Assembly (NCBI RefSeq): GCF_024345975.1
Contig: NZ_JAGQCD010000028.1
Coordinates: forward strand, 1 to 43,306
DNA from: Cyanobium sp. Cruz-8D1
GTDB lineage: Bacteria > Cyanobacteriota > Cyanobacteriia > PCC-6307 > Cyanobiaceae
DNA: 43,306 nucleotides
Direction of reading: 5' to 3'
The position numbers and the translations under genes were made by a program. Under the pieces are notes generated by a model, which saw only the letters and a program-made list of their open reading frames with translations, was not told where the DNA came from and did no database searches. Numbering within the stretch: position 1 is the first letter of the stretch; every line of letters starts with the position of its first letter. Shown here piece by piece: positions 33,178 through 41,384 of the stretch.

Positions 33178-34182
33178 ATGGCGGCCAACCTGCCGATCCT
33201 GTACAGCTTTCGCCGCTGCCCCTACGCGATCCGGGCGCGGCTGGCCCTGGCGGCGGCGGGGCTGGAGCCGGGGCTGGATCTGGAGCTGCGGGAGGTGCAC
33301 CTGGGCCGCAAGCCGCCTGAGCTGCTCGCAGCTTCCGCCAAAGCCACCGTGCCGGTGCTGGTGCTGCCAGCCGAAGCCGGAAGTGCGGCTGGGGGAGGCG
33401 AGTGTGTGTGGCCCGAAAGCCTGGCGGTGATGGCCTGGGCCCTGGTGTTGCACGATCCGGACAACCTGCGCCGCAGCGGCGACAGCGCCGCCGCCGCCGG
33501 CGAGCGGGCCAGGATCGCCGCCCTGATCGAGCAGAACGATGGGGTGTTCAAGCACCATCTGGATCGCTTCAAGTACGCCCATCGCCACCCCGGCGACGAC
33601 CCGGAGTTGCATCGCGGCGCCGCGCTGGAGATCCTGCGGGGCTGGAGCGCCGCCCTGGAGCCCGGCGGCTGGCTGGTGGGGGAGCGGCCGTCCCTGGCCG
33701 ATGTGGCCGTGCTGCCCTTCGTGCGCCAGTTCCGGCTGGCCGATGTGGAGGGCTTTGATCGGCGGAACGACCTGGCTCCGCTCCAGGACTGGCTGCAACG
33801 TTTCCTGCAGGGGCCGGAACTGGCGGCGGTGATGGCCGGGTCCTGGGCGCCGCGGCGAGCCTGGCGCTCCCGCCGCTGGATCTACCACCTGGCCCTGGCG
33901 GGCGAATGGCGCCAGGGCCAGACCGCAGGGGTGTACGAACGCTCGACCCGCGGCCAATCCCTGCAGGACGTGGGCTTCATCCATGCCAGCGGAGCCGAAC
34001 AGGTGGAGGCCACCTATCGGCGCTTCTATGCCGATGCGGGGGAGGTGCTGCTGCTGACCATCGACCCCGATCGCCTGACGGCACCACTGCGCTGGGAGCC
34101 GGCTCCGGACACGGGCGAATGCTTCCCCCATATCCACGGTCCGTTGCGGCTGGAGGCGGTACTCGCGGCCGAGCCATGCTGA
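33178..34182 (+). CDS. Glutathione S-transferase fused to a DUF952 domain
   Basis: 334 aa. Residues 1-220 are a GST: thioredoxin-like half with SFRRCPYAIRARLALAAAG (active-site Cys-Pro-Tyr), KATVPVLVLP, the WPESLAVMAW helix (the usual E-S), then an all-helical half with GERPSLADVAVLPFVRQF. Residues about 235-330 are DUF952: IYHLALAGEWRQGQTAGVYE, DVGFIHASGAEQVEATYRRF, LLLTIDPDRL and FPHIHGPL. DUF952 proteins are usually separate and of unknown function. The fusion suggests a thiol-dependent role for the domain. It starts four bases after trhO and overlaps the next gene by seven. Confidence 0.88.
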   Translation: MAANLPILYSFRRCPYAIRARLALAAAGLEPGLDLELREVHLGRKPPELLAASAKATVPVLVLPAEAGSAAGGGECVWPESLAVMAWALVLHDPDNLRRSGDSAAAAGERARIAALIEQNDGVFKHHLDRFKYAHRHPGDDPELHRGAALEILRGWSAALEPGGWLVGERPSLADVAVLPFVRQFRLADVEGFDRRNDLAPLQDWLQRFLQGPELAAVMAGSWAPRRAWRSRRWIYHLALAGEWRQGQTAGVYERSTRGQSLQDVGFIHASGAEQVEATYRRFYADAGEVLLLTIDPDRLTAPLRWEPAPDTGECFPHIHGPLRLEAVLAAEPC

Positions 34183-34676
34183 GCCTGGCCGAAATGGAGG
34201 AGCGGGCCAGGGGCCACGGACTGCTGTTGCGGCTGCAGGTCCGAAGGCTGGCGGGGGTGCGGGGGCTGAGGGTGGCGGTGGCCCGGCCGCGGGCGGAGCA
34301 GCCACCGCTGCTGCTGGGGGAGCTCAAGGGCTGGTGCCTGCCCCTGGCCGATGGCCTGCGTCTCGACACGCTGCGGGTGCAGGGGGAGCGCAGCGAAGCC
34401 GTGGGGCCGCTGATCTGGGCGGCCACCTTTGCCTGGGCCCTGGAGGCCACCCCCTGCAGCTCGGCCCGGTTGCTGGCGATCCGCGACGGGGAACGCCAGC
34501 ACCAGCGCCTGCGGCGCTACTTCCGGCGGCTCGGCTTCACGCCCCTGAGGGAGCTGGGCGGCGGCCCGCTGGATCTGGCCCCCCGGCTGCTCTGGGGTGG
34601 GGCAGGTTTGCTGATGCAGGGCGACTGCAACGAAGGCCTGCGTCGCAGCCAGCGGTGGCTGGGGTGCATCCGCTGA
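34176..34676 (+). CDS. Hypothetical protein, possibly GNAT-like
   Basis: 166 aa from ATG 34176, overlapping the GST-DUF952 stop by seven bases. The centre (VGPLIWAATFAWALEATPCS, ARLLAIRDGERQHQRLRRYF, RRLGFTPLRELGG) has the helix-strand pattern seen in the C-terminal half of N-acetyltransferases, but there is no acetyl-CoA loop that I can identify. Last gene of the lysA operon. Function unknown. Confidence 0.65.
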   Translation: MLSLAEMEERARGHGLLLRLQVRRLAGVRGLRVAVARPRAEQPPLLLGELKGWCLPLADGLRLDTLRVQGERSEAVGPLIWAATFAWALEATPCSSARLLAIRDGERQHQRLRRYFRRLGFTPLRELGGGPLDLAPRLLWGGAGLLMQGDCNEGLRRSQRWLGCIR

Positions 34677-34699
34677 CAGCACCGGTGCAGCCCCGCTGA

Positions 34700-35207
34700 A
34701 CCGCAGATACCGCCACCCTGACCGTCAACAATCAGTCGGGCAGCAATCTTTCCTACGTCGTCGGGCCGGGCTTCGCCGTTCAGCCGCTCCCACCCGCTCA
34801 GAGCAACGCGCTCTCCCAAGGTCAGAACAACATGGCCATGGACAACAGGCCTTCTGGGCGCCGAATGTTCCCCAGGCTGGATCCCAAGCAGACCTATCCG
34901 GCCTTTGGCTTCGACTTCTCCATCAACACCGCATGGAACGCCATGAATGGCGGTTTAGGGGCACATGTGGCCCAACCCAGGGAGTAACAGTTATTTCGCC
35001 CAACACTGGAATGTGTGGGACTGCGGATCTACGAATGCCGATCCAAGTGCGGACAAGCCAAGCCCAAACTTCTCCTTTGCAGCGAATGCTTACACGGCCA
35101 CGCTCCGCTCGCTTCTTCAAGGAGACACCGACGGCAATGACAAGAGTGACTTTGAAGTGATGCTGAGGGATCCAGTCCTATTTTCGCCGTCCAATCTCAT
35201 CCTTTGA
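34700..35207 (+). pseudogene. Decayed gene, probably for an exported protein
   Basis: Two frames together read as one protein remnant. The first (34700-34987) gives ATLTVNNQSGSNLSYVVGPG, FAVQPLPPAQSNALSQGQNN, and FDFSINTAWNAMNGG. The second (34965-35207) continues with MWPNPGSNSYFAQHWNVWDC, then FSFAANAYTATLRSLLQGDT and SDFEVMLRDP up to TGA. The first frame opens right after a TGA with no start codon, so the 5' end is lost, and the switch near 34960 is a frameshift. The Asn/Ser/Gly-rich, low-charge composition and lower GC differ sharply from the neighbours. I do not recognise the family. Confidence 0.6.
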
Positions 35208-35376
35208 TGAACGAACGCTCGCCAGAACGATCCGGGAGCGCACCGTTGCGGTTGCGGCGGCAGCGCTCCGAGCAATACCGCACCTCCTCCCAGACATCCT
35301 TCCACTTTTTGCGCCACTGGAACGGTCGTCCGCAGACCGGGCAGATCTTGGTGGGGCGGTCAACGTGATGGGGCAT
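35197..35376 (-). CDS. DUF2256 small zinc-binding-like protein
   Basis: 59 aa from ATG 35376. [20 protein letters not shown] followed by [12 protein letters not shown] gives the C-x2-C...C-x3-C pattern and the F-x-W-R-K-K-W-x3-W core of DUF2256, a family widespread in cyanobacteria and proteobacteria. Its function is unknown; zinc binding is inferred from the cysteines. Its 3' end overlaps the end of the decayed gene by 11 bases on the opposite strand. Confidence 0.88.
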   Translation of the reverse strand: MPHHVDRPTKICPVCGRPFQWRKKWKDVWEEVRYCSERCRRNRNGALPDRSGERSFIKG

Positions 35377-35471
35377 CCGGTGACGAAGCAGAACCGCCAG
35401 CTTGACAAAACCGAAGGCGTTGCCGTGGCACGACCCACCTACTCTTTTGTCAGCCATCCATCCCCGTCGAC

Positions 35472-36503
35472 GTGCCTGACGCCTGCTTTTATCAGATCGG
35501 CCGCGATGGCCCGGCGCAGCGCGTTGCATCGGCCGTGGCGGCTGTCGCCGCCACCGAAGTGGATGGCTTTGCCTGGTTGCATTACCGCCAGGCCACCAAG
35601 GAAGACCTGACAGAGCTTGTTGGGCTGCTCGGCCTGCACGCCCTATCGATCGAAGATTGTTTTGATGATAATCAGATTCCCAAGATCGACGATTTCCCCG
35701 ACAACACCTTCATTCTCTTCAACACGTTTCAATACGATCATGGCGTCCTGGACGTCGGTGAGATCAACCTGTTCCTCGGCAAGCGATTTCTGATCAGCAT
35801 CAGTCATGTTGATTCCAGCCATCACTCCTACCTCGACGGGGTCGAGCAGATTGTAGCGAGGGGCATCGAAGAGACCCGCCAAGGCCCGTCTCACCTCATG
35901 CATCTGATCCTTGACCACGTCGTCGATCAGAAGTTTGTGGCCATTGAGGCGCTGGAAGATGAGCTGGATCGTGTGGAAGGAGCCCTGATTGCCGATCCCG
36001 CGAGTTTCAAGCCGGCTGAACTGATCCGGTTTCGACGCTACCTGTTGCGGCTGCGCAAGAGCCTGTTTCACGAACGCGAGATCCTCAGCAAGATCTGCCG
36101 GCGGGATTATCCACTGATCTCAGAACAGACGATCTATCACTACCGCGACATCTATGACCATCTGGTTCGATTTTATGAGGTCACCGAGTCGTACCGGGAC
36201 ATCGTGACCAGCCTGATGGAGATGTATCTGTCGATGCTCAACAACCAAATGGCCAAAGCAGCCAACGAAACCAATGCCACCGTAAGGCGCTTGACGCTGA
36301 TCACAACGATCTTCATGCCGCTGACATTGCTGGCGGGCATTGGCGGCATGTCCGAGTGGACGATGATCACCGGCCCCAGAAACTGGCGTGTGTCCTATCC
36401 GGCCTTCATGCTCGCCATGGTGGTGATCGGCTTTGTCAGTTATGTGTTTCTCAACCGCCTGGACCGGAAGCGAACCGGTGCGTCGCGAACCCGTTCCCGT
36501 TGA
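35472..36503 (+). CDS. CorA-family divalent cation transporter, variant signature
   Basis: 343 aa from GTG 35472. It has a long cytoplasmic domain with an acidic N-half ([20 protein letters not shown]), the coiled region [20 protein letters not shown] and [20 protein letters not shown], and two C-terminal membrane helices ([20 protein letters not shown] and [20 protein letters not shown]). CorA channels carry G-M-N after helix 1; here the loop reads [14 protein letters not shown], a variant seen in a CorA subgroup. Magnesium selectivity is therefore uncertain. Codon use looks less GC-biased than in the neighbours, consistent with acquisition. The 3' end overlaps devA (opposite strand) by 64 bp. 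Confidence 0.88.
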   Translation: MPDACFYQIGRDGPAQRVASAVAAVAATEVDGFAWLHYRQATKEDLTELVGLLGLHALSIEDCFDDNQIPKIDDFPDNTFILFNTFQYDHGVLDVGEINLFLGKRFLISISHVDSSHHSYLDGVEQIVARGIEETRQGPSHLMHLILDHVVDQKFVAIEALEDELDRVEGALIADPASFKPAELIRFRRYLLRLRKSLFHEREILSKICRRDYPLISEQTIYHYRDIYDHLVRFYEVTESYRDIVTSLMEMYLSMLNNQMAKAANETNATVRRLTLITTIFMPLTLLAGIGGMSEWTMITGPRNWRVSYPAFMLAMVVIGFVSYVFLNRLDRKRTGASRTRSR

Positions 36504-37222
36504 CCTTCGCCCACGACCCCATCGCGCACCACATAGATCCTCTGCAGGCGGGGCAGGATCTTCTCGTCGTGGGTGACCACGATCACGCTCGTGCCCATCT
36601 GGCCGGCGAGCCGCTCCAGCAGATCCATCACCGCCATCGCCCGAGGGCTGTCGAGGGGGGCGGTGGGCTCATCCGCCAGCAGGATCGGCGGCCGGTTGAT
36701 CAGGGCCCTGGCGATCGCTACCCGCTGCTGTTCCCCACCGGAGAGCCGGTTGGGCATGGCGTCGGCGCGGTGGGCCACATCGAGATCGGCCAGCAGCTGG
36801 TCGGCAGCGGCGCGGGCCTCCTGATTGGAACGGCCCAGCAGCATCGCCAGCAGGGCGACGTTGTCTCGCACCGAGAGGAAGGGCAGCAGGTAAGGCGACT
36901 GGAAGATGAAGCCGATCTGCTCCCGCCGCAGGCGGGTGAGGTCGGGATGCAGCCAATGATCCCCGTCGAACACAAGCTGCCCTCCCAGTTCCATGTGCCC
37001 CCCGGAGGGCGTCAGCACGGCCCCGAGGCACTTGAGCAGGGTGCTCTTCCCCGATCCCGAAGGGCCCACCAGCCCCACCACCTCCCCGGGCTCCACCCGC
37101 ATCTGCACATCCCGCAGGGCGGTGACGGCGGCGCTGCCGCTGCCGAAGGTCTTGCGCAGACCGCTGACAACGATACCGGCGGGTCGCTCTGGCTGTGGAG
37201 GCGGTGGCGCGCTGCTGATCAC
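36440..37222 (-). CDS. devA: DevA-type ABC transporter ATP-binding protein
   Basis: 260 aa. Walker A GPSGSGKST, Q-loop FIFQSPYLLPFLSVRDNVAL, signature LSGGEQQRVAIARAL, Walker B ILLADEPTAPLDS and switch VTHDE are all present. The LPFLSVRDNV and LNRPPILL-like pattern fits the MacB/DevA branch. It powers the exporter formed with the DevC permease and the membrane fusion protein. The last part of the protein ([12 protein letters not shown]) lies inside the 3' end of corA, so the tail may be extended past the usual family end. Last gene of the tetR operon. Confidence 0.92.
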   Translation of the reverse strand: MISSAPPPPQPERPAGIVVSGLRKTFGSGSAAVTALRDVQMRVEPGEVVGLVGPSGSGKSTLLKCLGAVLTPSGGHMELGGQLVFDGDHWLHPDLTRLRREQIGFIFQSPYLLPFLSVRDNVALLAMLLGRSNQEARAAADQLLADLDVAHRADAMPNRLSGGEQQRVAIARALINRPPILLADEPTAPLDSPRAMAVMDLLERLAGQMGTSVIVVTHDEKILPRLQRIYVVRDGVVGEGQRERVRDAPVRFRSRRLRNT

Positions 37223-38364
37223 TGGATCGCCTCCGCCGGATCCACCCCCAGGGCCGCCTTTACCCCCACCAGGCTGGCCAGGCTGCTGCTGGCCAGGGCC
37301 ACCACGGCCGCGGCAATCAGGTCACGGCGCTGCAGCACCACGTGGCGGGGAAAGCGCGGCGCCATCACGGTGGCAAGAGACGTTCCCAGCACGAAGGCGA
37401 ACAGGCCGAGCGCCACCGCCTGCTGCACGATCATCCAGGCGATCAGGCGGCTGGGCATGCCGATCAGCTTGAGCACGGCGATCTCGCGCAGCTTCCCCTG
37501 GGTCAGGGTGAAGACGATGAAGCCGATCATGGTGGTGGTGACCAGCGTGAGGATCACCAGAAACAGGCCGATCTGGCGGGCAGAGGCCTCGATCAACTTG
37601 CCCACCATCGCCGCCTGCATCGCCGGGCGGGTGTAGGCCGTGAGCCCCAGCCAGCGTTCGATCTCCGCTGCCACCAGCTCCGGCCGGGCGGTGGGTTCAA
37701 GCTGCACCAGCACCGCATTGGTGAGCGCCTGACGCTCGACGGGTCGATCGCGGCGTCGACGCTGGCGGGCGATCGCCTCATTGCCGGGCAGGAACTGGAG
37801 ATCCTGGCCATCACGGAAGGGCACGAACAGCATCGGGTCGCCGGTGGGGGACACCATGCGGGTGGTGAGACCGACCACGGTGAAACGCTTGCGACGGATC
37901 GGCACCACCTCCCCCAGCTGCAGTCCCGTACCGGGGTCGGCCAGCAGCTCATCGCGGTCGCGCAGCAGCGACCGACCCGCCACCAGCCCGGGCGGTTGGC
38001 CCAGGCCACCGGGCACCCCGACCTCCACGCCAGCCACCAACACCCGCAGGCTGCGGCCGGGGCGCTGGATCAGCAGGGTCTGGAAGCTGCCGTTGATGGC
38101 CCGTCGCACCCCCGGCAACTGGCGGATGCTGCGATGGAGATCGTCGTCGATCCGCGAGGCCTCGGCGAAGGGGCCGAGGGTGTGCTGCTCCACCACCCAG
38201 AGGTCGGCGCCGCTGCCCCCGATCAGGACCTCGGCATCCTCCACCATGCCGCGATAGACCCCGGCCATCGACACCGTCACACCCACCAGCAGCCCCAGCC
38301 CGCAGCCGGTGATCAGCAACTTGCCCCAGTTGTGGCGGCTGTCCGGCCAGGCCAGGTTGATCAC
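37219..38364 (-). CDS. devC: DevC-type ABC transporter permease
   Basis: 381 aa. The FtsX/MacB layout has one N-terminal helix (LLITGCGLGLLVGVTVSMAG), a large external domain (GGSGADLWVVEQHTLGPFAE; then PGVRRAINGSFQTLLIQRPG), and three C-terminal helices (LFLVILTLVTTTMIGFIVFT, LIAWMIVQQAVALGLFAF, LIAAAVVALASSSLASLVG) ending LGVDPAEAIQ, typical of DevC. With DevB and DevA, homologues export glycolipids or other envelope compounds through TolC. It overlaps devA and the membrane fusion gene by four bases each. Confidence 0.93.
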   Translation of the reverse strand: MINLAWPDSRHNWGKLLITGCGLGLLVGVTVSMAGVYRGMVEDAEVLIGGSGADLWVVEQHTLGPFAEASRIDDDLHRSIRQLPGVRRAINGSFQTLLIQRPGRSLRVLVAGVEVGVPGGLGQPPGLVAGRSLLRDRDELLADPGTGLQLGEVVPIRRKRFTVVGLTTRMVSPTGDPMLFVPFRDGQDLQFLPGNEAIARQRRRRDRPVERQALTNAVLVQLEPTARPELVAAEIERWLGLTAYTRPAMQAAMVGKLIEASARQIGLFLVILTLVTTTMIGFIVFTLTQGKLREIAVLKLIGMPSRLIAWMIVQQAVALGLFAFVLGTSLATVMAPRFPRHVVLQRRDLIAAAVVALASSSLASLVGVKAALGVDPAEAIQ

Positions 38365-39572
38365 GGTGTCGCCTCCTGCCTGCTGGTGGTCTGCAGCCGA
38401 TAGCGCCGCAGGCCGGCAGGATCGGCGGGGGGCTGCAGCAGCAGCCTCGCCCCCGGCTCCAGGCCACCCAGCACTTCCACCCGGCCTTCAGCGTCGTGGC
38501 GGCCGAGGCGCAGGGGGGCAAACACCAGGCCGCCATCGCCGGCCAGCCAGACCCCCAGATCATCCCTGCGACGCCGCAGGCTCTGGGCCGGAATCGCCAG
38601 GGCATCGTTGGCGGCCGGCAGCGCGACGCGCACTTCGGCCAGCTCCCCCAGCGAGACTGTCAGCCCCGCGGCCGCCAGGGCCCCGGGCATCAGACGCACT
38701 TTGGCACGCATGTCTTCGGTCAGGCTGTCGGCGGTGGGTTCGATGCGTTCGACCACCCCGGCCACCCGTTGGCCCTGCAGGCGGCGGAATTCCACCGTTG
38801 CCGGCTGCCCTGGAGCCAGACCGGTGGCCTGGCGCTGATCAAAGCGGACATCGATCCAGAACTGGCCAGGGTCGGCGATCTCGAGCACCACCTGACCAGG
38901 CACCACGGTGCTGCCGGGATCCACCAGACGGCGCAACACCAGGCCATCGGCCGGTGCCACCAGGCGCAGGCTCTGGCGCTGGGCCTCCAGGGCCGCCAGG
39001 TCCGCCGCCGCCTGCCGTTCCGCCGAGCGGGCCGCCTGGTGCAGGGCCGCGGTGGTGGCCACGCCCGCCCTGGCCTGGGCCAGGCTCTGGCGTCGCTCCA
39101 GGAGGGCGTCGTCACTGACGGCGCCCTGGGCGGCGAGCCGTTCGAAGCGAGCCGTGTTGCTGGCCACATAGGTGAGGGTGGCCTGCGTCTGGCGCCACTG
39201 GGCGGCGGCGGCGGCGCTCTGCTGGCGGCTGGCCTGCAAGACCGCCCGGGCGGCTGACAGCCGTTGCGGCAGATCGACTGGATCCAGCAGACCGAGCAGC
39301 TGCCCCTGCTGCACCCGGTCGCCGGTGCCCACCGCCAGGGAGAGCAGACGGGCCGAAACCACACTGCTGAGCTGGTGGGTGCGGCGTGCCTCCACCCGGC
39401 CGATGCCCACCAGGCCCGGTTGCATCGGCAAGCGCTCGGGCCGGGCCACCTCCAGAACCTCCGGGGCCAGGGGCCCGACCCGCTGGCTGAGCGCCACCAC
39501 CAGCAGTGCAGCGCCGGCCAGGGCCAGCCACCAGGGACGGCGGTGCCGCGTTGCGGGGCGTTGGGACGTCAT
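38361..39572 (-). CDS. devB: Periplasmic membrane fusion protein, HlyD/DevB type
   Basis: 403 aa. There is one N-terminal membrane anchor (PWWLALAGAALLVVALSQR), the lipoyl half-motif RLLSLAVGTGDRVQQGQLLG, a long alpha-hairpin (ARAVLQASRQQSAAAAAQWR to ALEAQRQSLRL), the second half LVAPADGLVLRRLVDPGSTV, a beta-barrel with VVPGQVVLEIADPGQFWIDV, and a membrane-proximal domain. It links the DevC/DevA pump to an outer-membrane channel. The symbol is given by gene order with devC and devA. Four-base overlaps on both sides. Confidence 0.9.
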   Translation of the reverse strand: MTSQRPATRHRRPWWLALAGAALLVVALSQRVGPLAPEVLEVARPERLPMQPGLVGIGRVEARRTHQLSSVVSARLLSLAVGTGDRVQQGQLLGLLDPVDLPQRLSAARAVLQASRQQSAAAAAQWRQTQATLTYVASNTARFERLAAQGAVSDDALLERRQSLAQARAGVATTAALHQAARSAERQAAADLAALEAQRQSLRLVAPADGLVLRRLVDPGSTVVPGQVVLEIADPGQFWIDVRFDQRQATGLAPGQPATVEFRRLQGQRVAGVVERIEPTADSLTEDMRAKVRLMPGALAAAGLTVSLGELAEVRVALPAANDALAIPAQSLRRRRDDLGVWLAGDGGLVFAPLRLGRHDAEGRVEVLGGLEPGARLLLQPPADPAGLRRYRLQTTSRQEATP

Positions 39573-40159
39573 GGGCCCTCGACCAAGCCTGGAAGCAGCA
39601 GCGGCAGGACGGCATCAAGCTGGCGCGGCAGCGGCGTCAGATCCCCGGCCAGGAGTCCCTGCAACACGAGGCCCTGGAGCTGGGCCAGCAGGACATTGGC
39701 CAGCAGCTCGGGGTCCGGTAGCGGCTTCAGCCGCTGGGCCAGCAGGGCACGGAAGCGAGCCAGGAAGCGTTCCACCACCGCCCGAGTCTGGCTGGGAGTT
39801 GGGTTCTGCAGCTCATGTAGCAACAGACGCGCCACGCCCGGCCGCTCACTCACCAACGCGGCATGGCTGCGCAACAACGCCGCCACCAGGGAGCAGGACG
39901 GGCCGTTCTCCTTAGGCCAGCATTGGTTCAGCGCCTCGATCCGCTGCCAGCTGAGGCTGGTGATGTGCTCCAGCGCCACTTGCCAGAGGGCCTCCTTGGT
40001 AGGGAAATGGCGAAACAGGGCGGGCTGGGTCACCCCCATCCGCTCGGCGATCTCGGCGGTGCGAATGCTGCTGGGCGCCCGCTCCCAGGCCAGCGCCAGC
40101 AGGGACTCAATGGCCTGCTGGCGGCGCTGGTCGGCAGGAGCGGCAACGGCACGGGGCAA
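39569..40159 (-). CDS. TetR-family transcriptional regulator
   Basis: About 196 aa from TTG 40159. The N-terminal HTH reads SSIRTAEIAERMGVTQPALF, RHFPTKEALWQVALEHI, the standard TetR pattern. The C-terminal part is helical with a ligand-pocket-like LLANVLLAQLQGLVLQGLL stretch. The frame stays open to 40252, but that longer version would run across a palindrome (40163-40180) that looks like its own operator, so the shorter start is preferred. It is the first gene of the operon with the three exporter genes and so likely controls them and itself. The inducer is unknown. Confidence 0.88.
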   Translation of the reverse strand: MPRAVAAPADQRRQQAIESLLALAWERAPSSIRTAEIAERMGVTQPALFRHFPTKEALWQVALEHITSLSWQRIEALNQCWPKENGPSCSLVAALLRSHAALVSERPGVARLLLHELQNPTPSQTRAVVERFLARFRALLAQRLKPLPDPELLANVLLAQLQGLVLQGLLAGDLTPLPRQLDAVLPLLLPGLVEGP

Positions 40160-40162
40160 GTA

Positions 40163-40180
40163 AGTGAGTGCTAACTCACT
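40163..40180. promoter_or_regulatory. Palindromic operator candidate for TetR regulator
   Basis: AGTGAGT (40163-40169) and ACTCACT (40174-40180) are perfect arms around a GCTA spacer. The site lies between the divergent tetR and TerB/Mo-nitro_C genes, three bases from the proposed TTG start of tetR. Position and symmetry fit autoregulation. On the minus strand it contains TTAGCACTC, also a CIRCE half-site, but the second half is missing. Confidence 0.6.
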
Positions 40181-40257
40181 CTGTTCTACACGACCCGGCG
40201 GCCGTGGCCAGCACAAAATAGATGTGGCGAGTTCCTTGCATCGGCCTGCCACCTCCC

Positions 40258-40992
40258 ATGGTCCACCCTGCTGCCATCGACGGCCTGGACGCCACGGCCG
40301 CGCGACGACGCCTGTGGCTCGCTGCGCTGCACCAGCTGGCCCTGGCCGACGGCGATTTCTCCCCCGCTGAGGAACGGCTACTGGCGGAGCAGCTGTCCCT
40401 GGACCTCCCCGGCCTGGGCCTTGACGACCTGCGCCATCCCGGCGACGGGGCCCTGATCCACCGCTTCGGGGTCGGTACGCCCACCGCGGAGGAGTTCCTG
40501 CGCTCCGCTGTGCTGGTGGCCCTGGCCGATGGCCATCTCAGCGCGATCGAATGCGAATGGCTGCAGCACTGGAGTGAGCTGCTTCAGGTCGGTCAGACCT
40601 TGATCGAAGACCTGCTCAAGATCCCGACGAGCCGCGACGGCAGCAGCGACGTCCGCTGCGACACCCATCAGCACCCTGGGCGCCTCGATGCTGTCCGGCA
40701 CTGGATGGATGGCCTCGATCCTTCCGATCCGGAGGTGGCCCGTTTCCTGGTGCGGCTGATCCCCGCCCAGTGTCCCTTCGAGCGCGACGTCAAGCTGTTC
40801 GGCTGGAAACTGGTGCACATCCCGCCGATGTGCAAGATCAACCCGCTCTACGAACAACTGATGGCACTGCGATTCCGCTGCCTTTGCCGCTTGGAGGAAG
40901 GCGGGGACGCGCCGTCCTTGCAGTCGTACTCCAACTCGGACCGGAAAGGTCAGGCCGGCGCCCTGCTTCGACATCGGACAACAGCTGGCTGA
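40258..40992 (+). CDS. TerB-like / Mo-dependent nitrogenase C-terminal domain protein, altered C-terminus
   Basis: 244 aa from ATG 40258 (an upstream ATG at 40222 is possible). The N-terminal half resembles TerB-like domains (LWLAALHQLALADGDFSPAE, then VLVALADGHLSAIECEWLQH). The C-terminal half is the Mo-nitro_C domain common in cyanobacteria: ARFLVRLIPAQCPFERDVKL, FGWKLVHIPPMCKINPLYEQ, LMALRFRCLCRLEEG. The name is historic; many hosts cannot fix nitrogen. After about 40900 the frame is antisense to a PAS sensor remnant, so the last 29 or so residues probably come from a recombination junction rather than the original gene. Confidence 0.82.
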   Translation: MVHPAAIDGLDATAARRRLWLAALHQLALADGDFSPAEERLLAEQLSLDLPGLGLDDLRHPGDGALIHRFGVGTPTAEEFLRSAVLVALADGHLSAIECEWLQHWSELLQVGQTLIEDLLKIPTSRDGSSDVRCDTHQHPGRLDAVRHWMDGLDPSDPEVARFLVRLIPAQCPFERDVKLFGWKLVHIPPMCKINPLYEQLMALRFRCLCRLEEGGDAPSLQSYSNSDRKGQAGALLRHRTTAG

Positions 40993-41384
40993 AATAGGCC
41001 TGGGAACAGGCCAGTGAATCTGGTGGGTGAATCTGCTCCTGGGGCTGGGTGGCAGCCTCCTCAGGGGTGAAGCCACGCAGCTCAAGAATGGAAGGACTGA
41101 TGTAGCTGATAGCACCATTGGGCTCCATGGTCCAGATCAAATCACGGGCATTCTCCGCCAGCAATCGATAACGCTCCTCGCTTTGCCGTAGCTGTGTTTC
41201 GGTTTCGACCATGGCATCAACAATCAGGAAATGGCCAACGCAATCCTCAAGGCAACCAGAGGAATTGTAGAATGGACTGGCGTGGGTTTCCGTCCAGTGA
41301 ACCGTGCCATCGCTGGCCAGGATCTAATCACGGGCAATGTTGGTCTCTGACTTTGAATGAAGTTCCTGAAGTGCCCGGTGTCAA
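40905..41384 (-). pseudogene. PAS-domain sensor protein remnant
   Basis: On the minus strand, one PAS-like piece (ELHSKSETNIARD, a TAG stop, then ILASDGTVHWTETHASPFYN and CLEDCVGHFLIVDAM) runs into a second PAS domain (VETETQLRQSEERYRLLAEN, ARDLIWTMEPNGAISYISPS, ILELRGFTPEEA). A frameshift near 40945 moves the sense into ELEYDCKDGA, the usual PAC strand, and the match ends near 40905 at the junction with the Mo-nitro_C gene. The other end is cut by the insertion sequence at 41385. Such PAS arrays belong to sensor histidine kinases or diguanylate cyclases; the output domain is gone. Confidence 0.75.

Noticed and set aside
35402-35430. Promoter for corA with a TTGACA box at 35402
   Set aside because: At the proper spacing the -10 position reads GTGGCA, far from TATAAT.
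40163-40180. CIRCE (HrcA) element
   Set aside because: Only one TTAGCACTC half-site is present; the second half and the nine-base spacer are absent, and the gene is not a chaperone.
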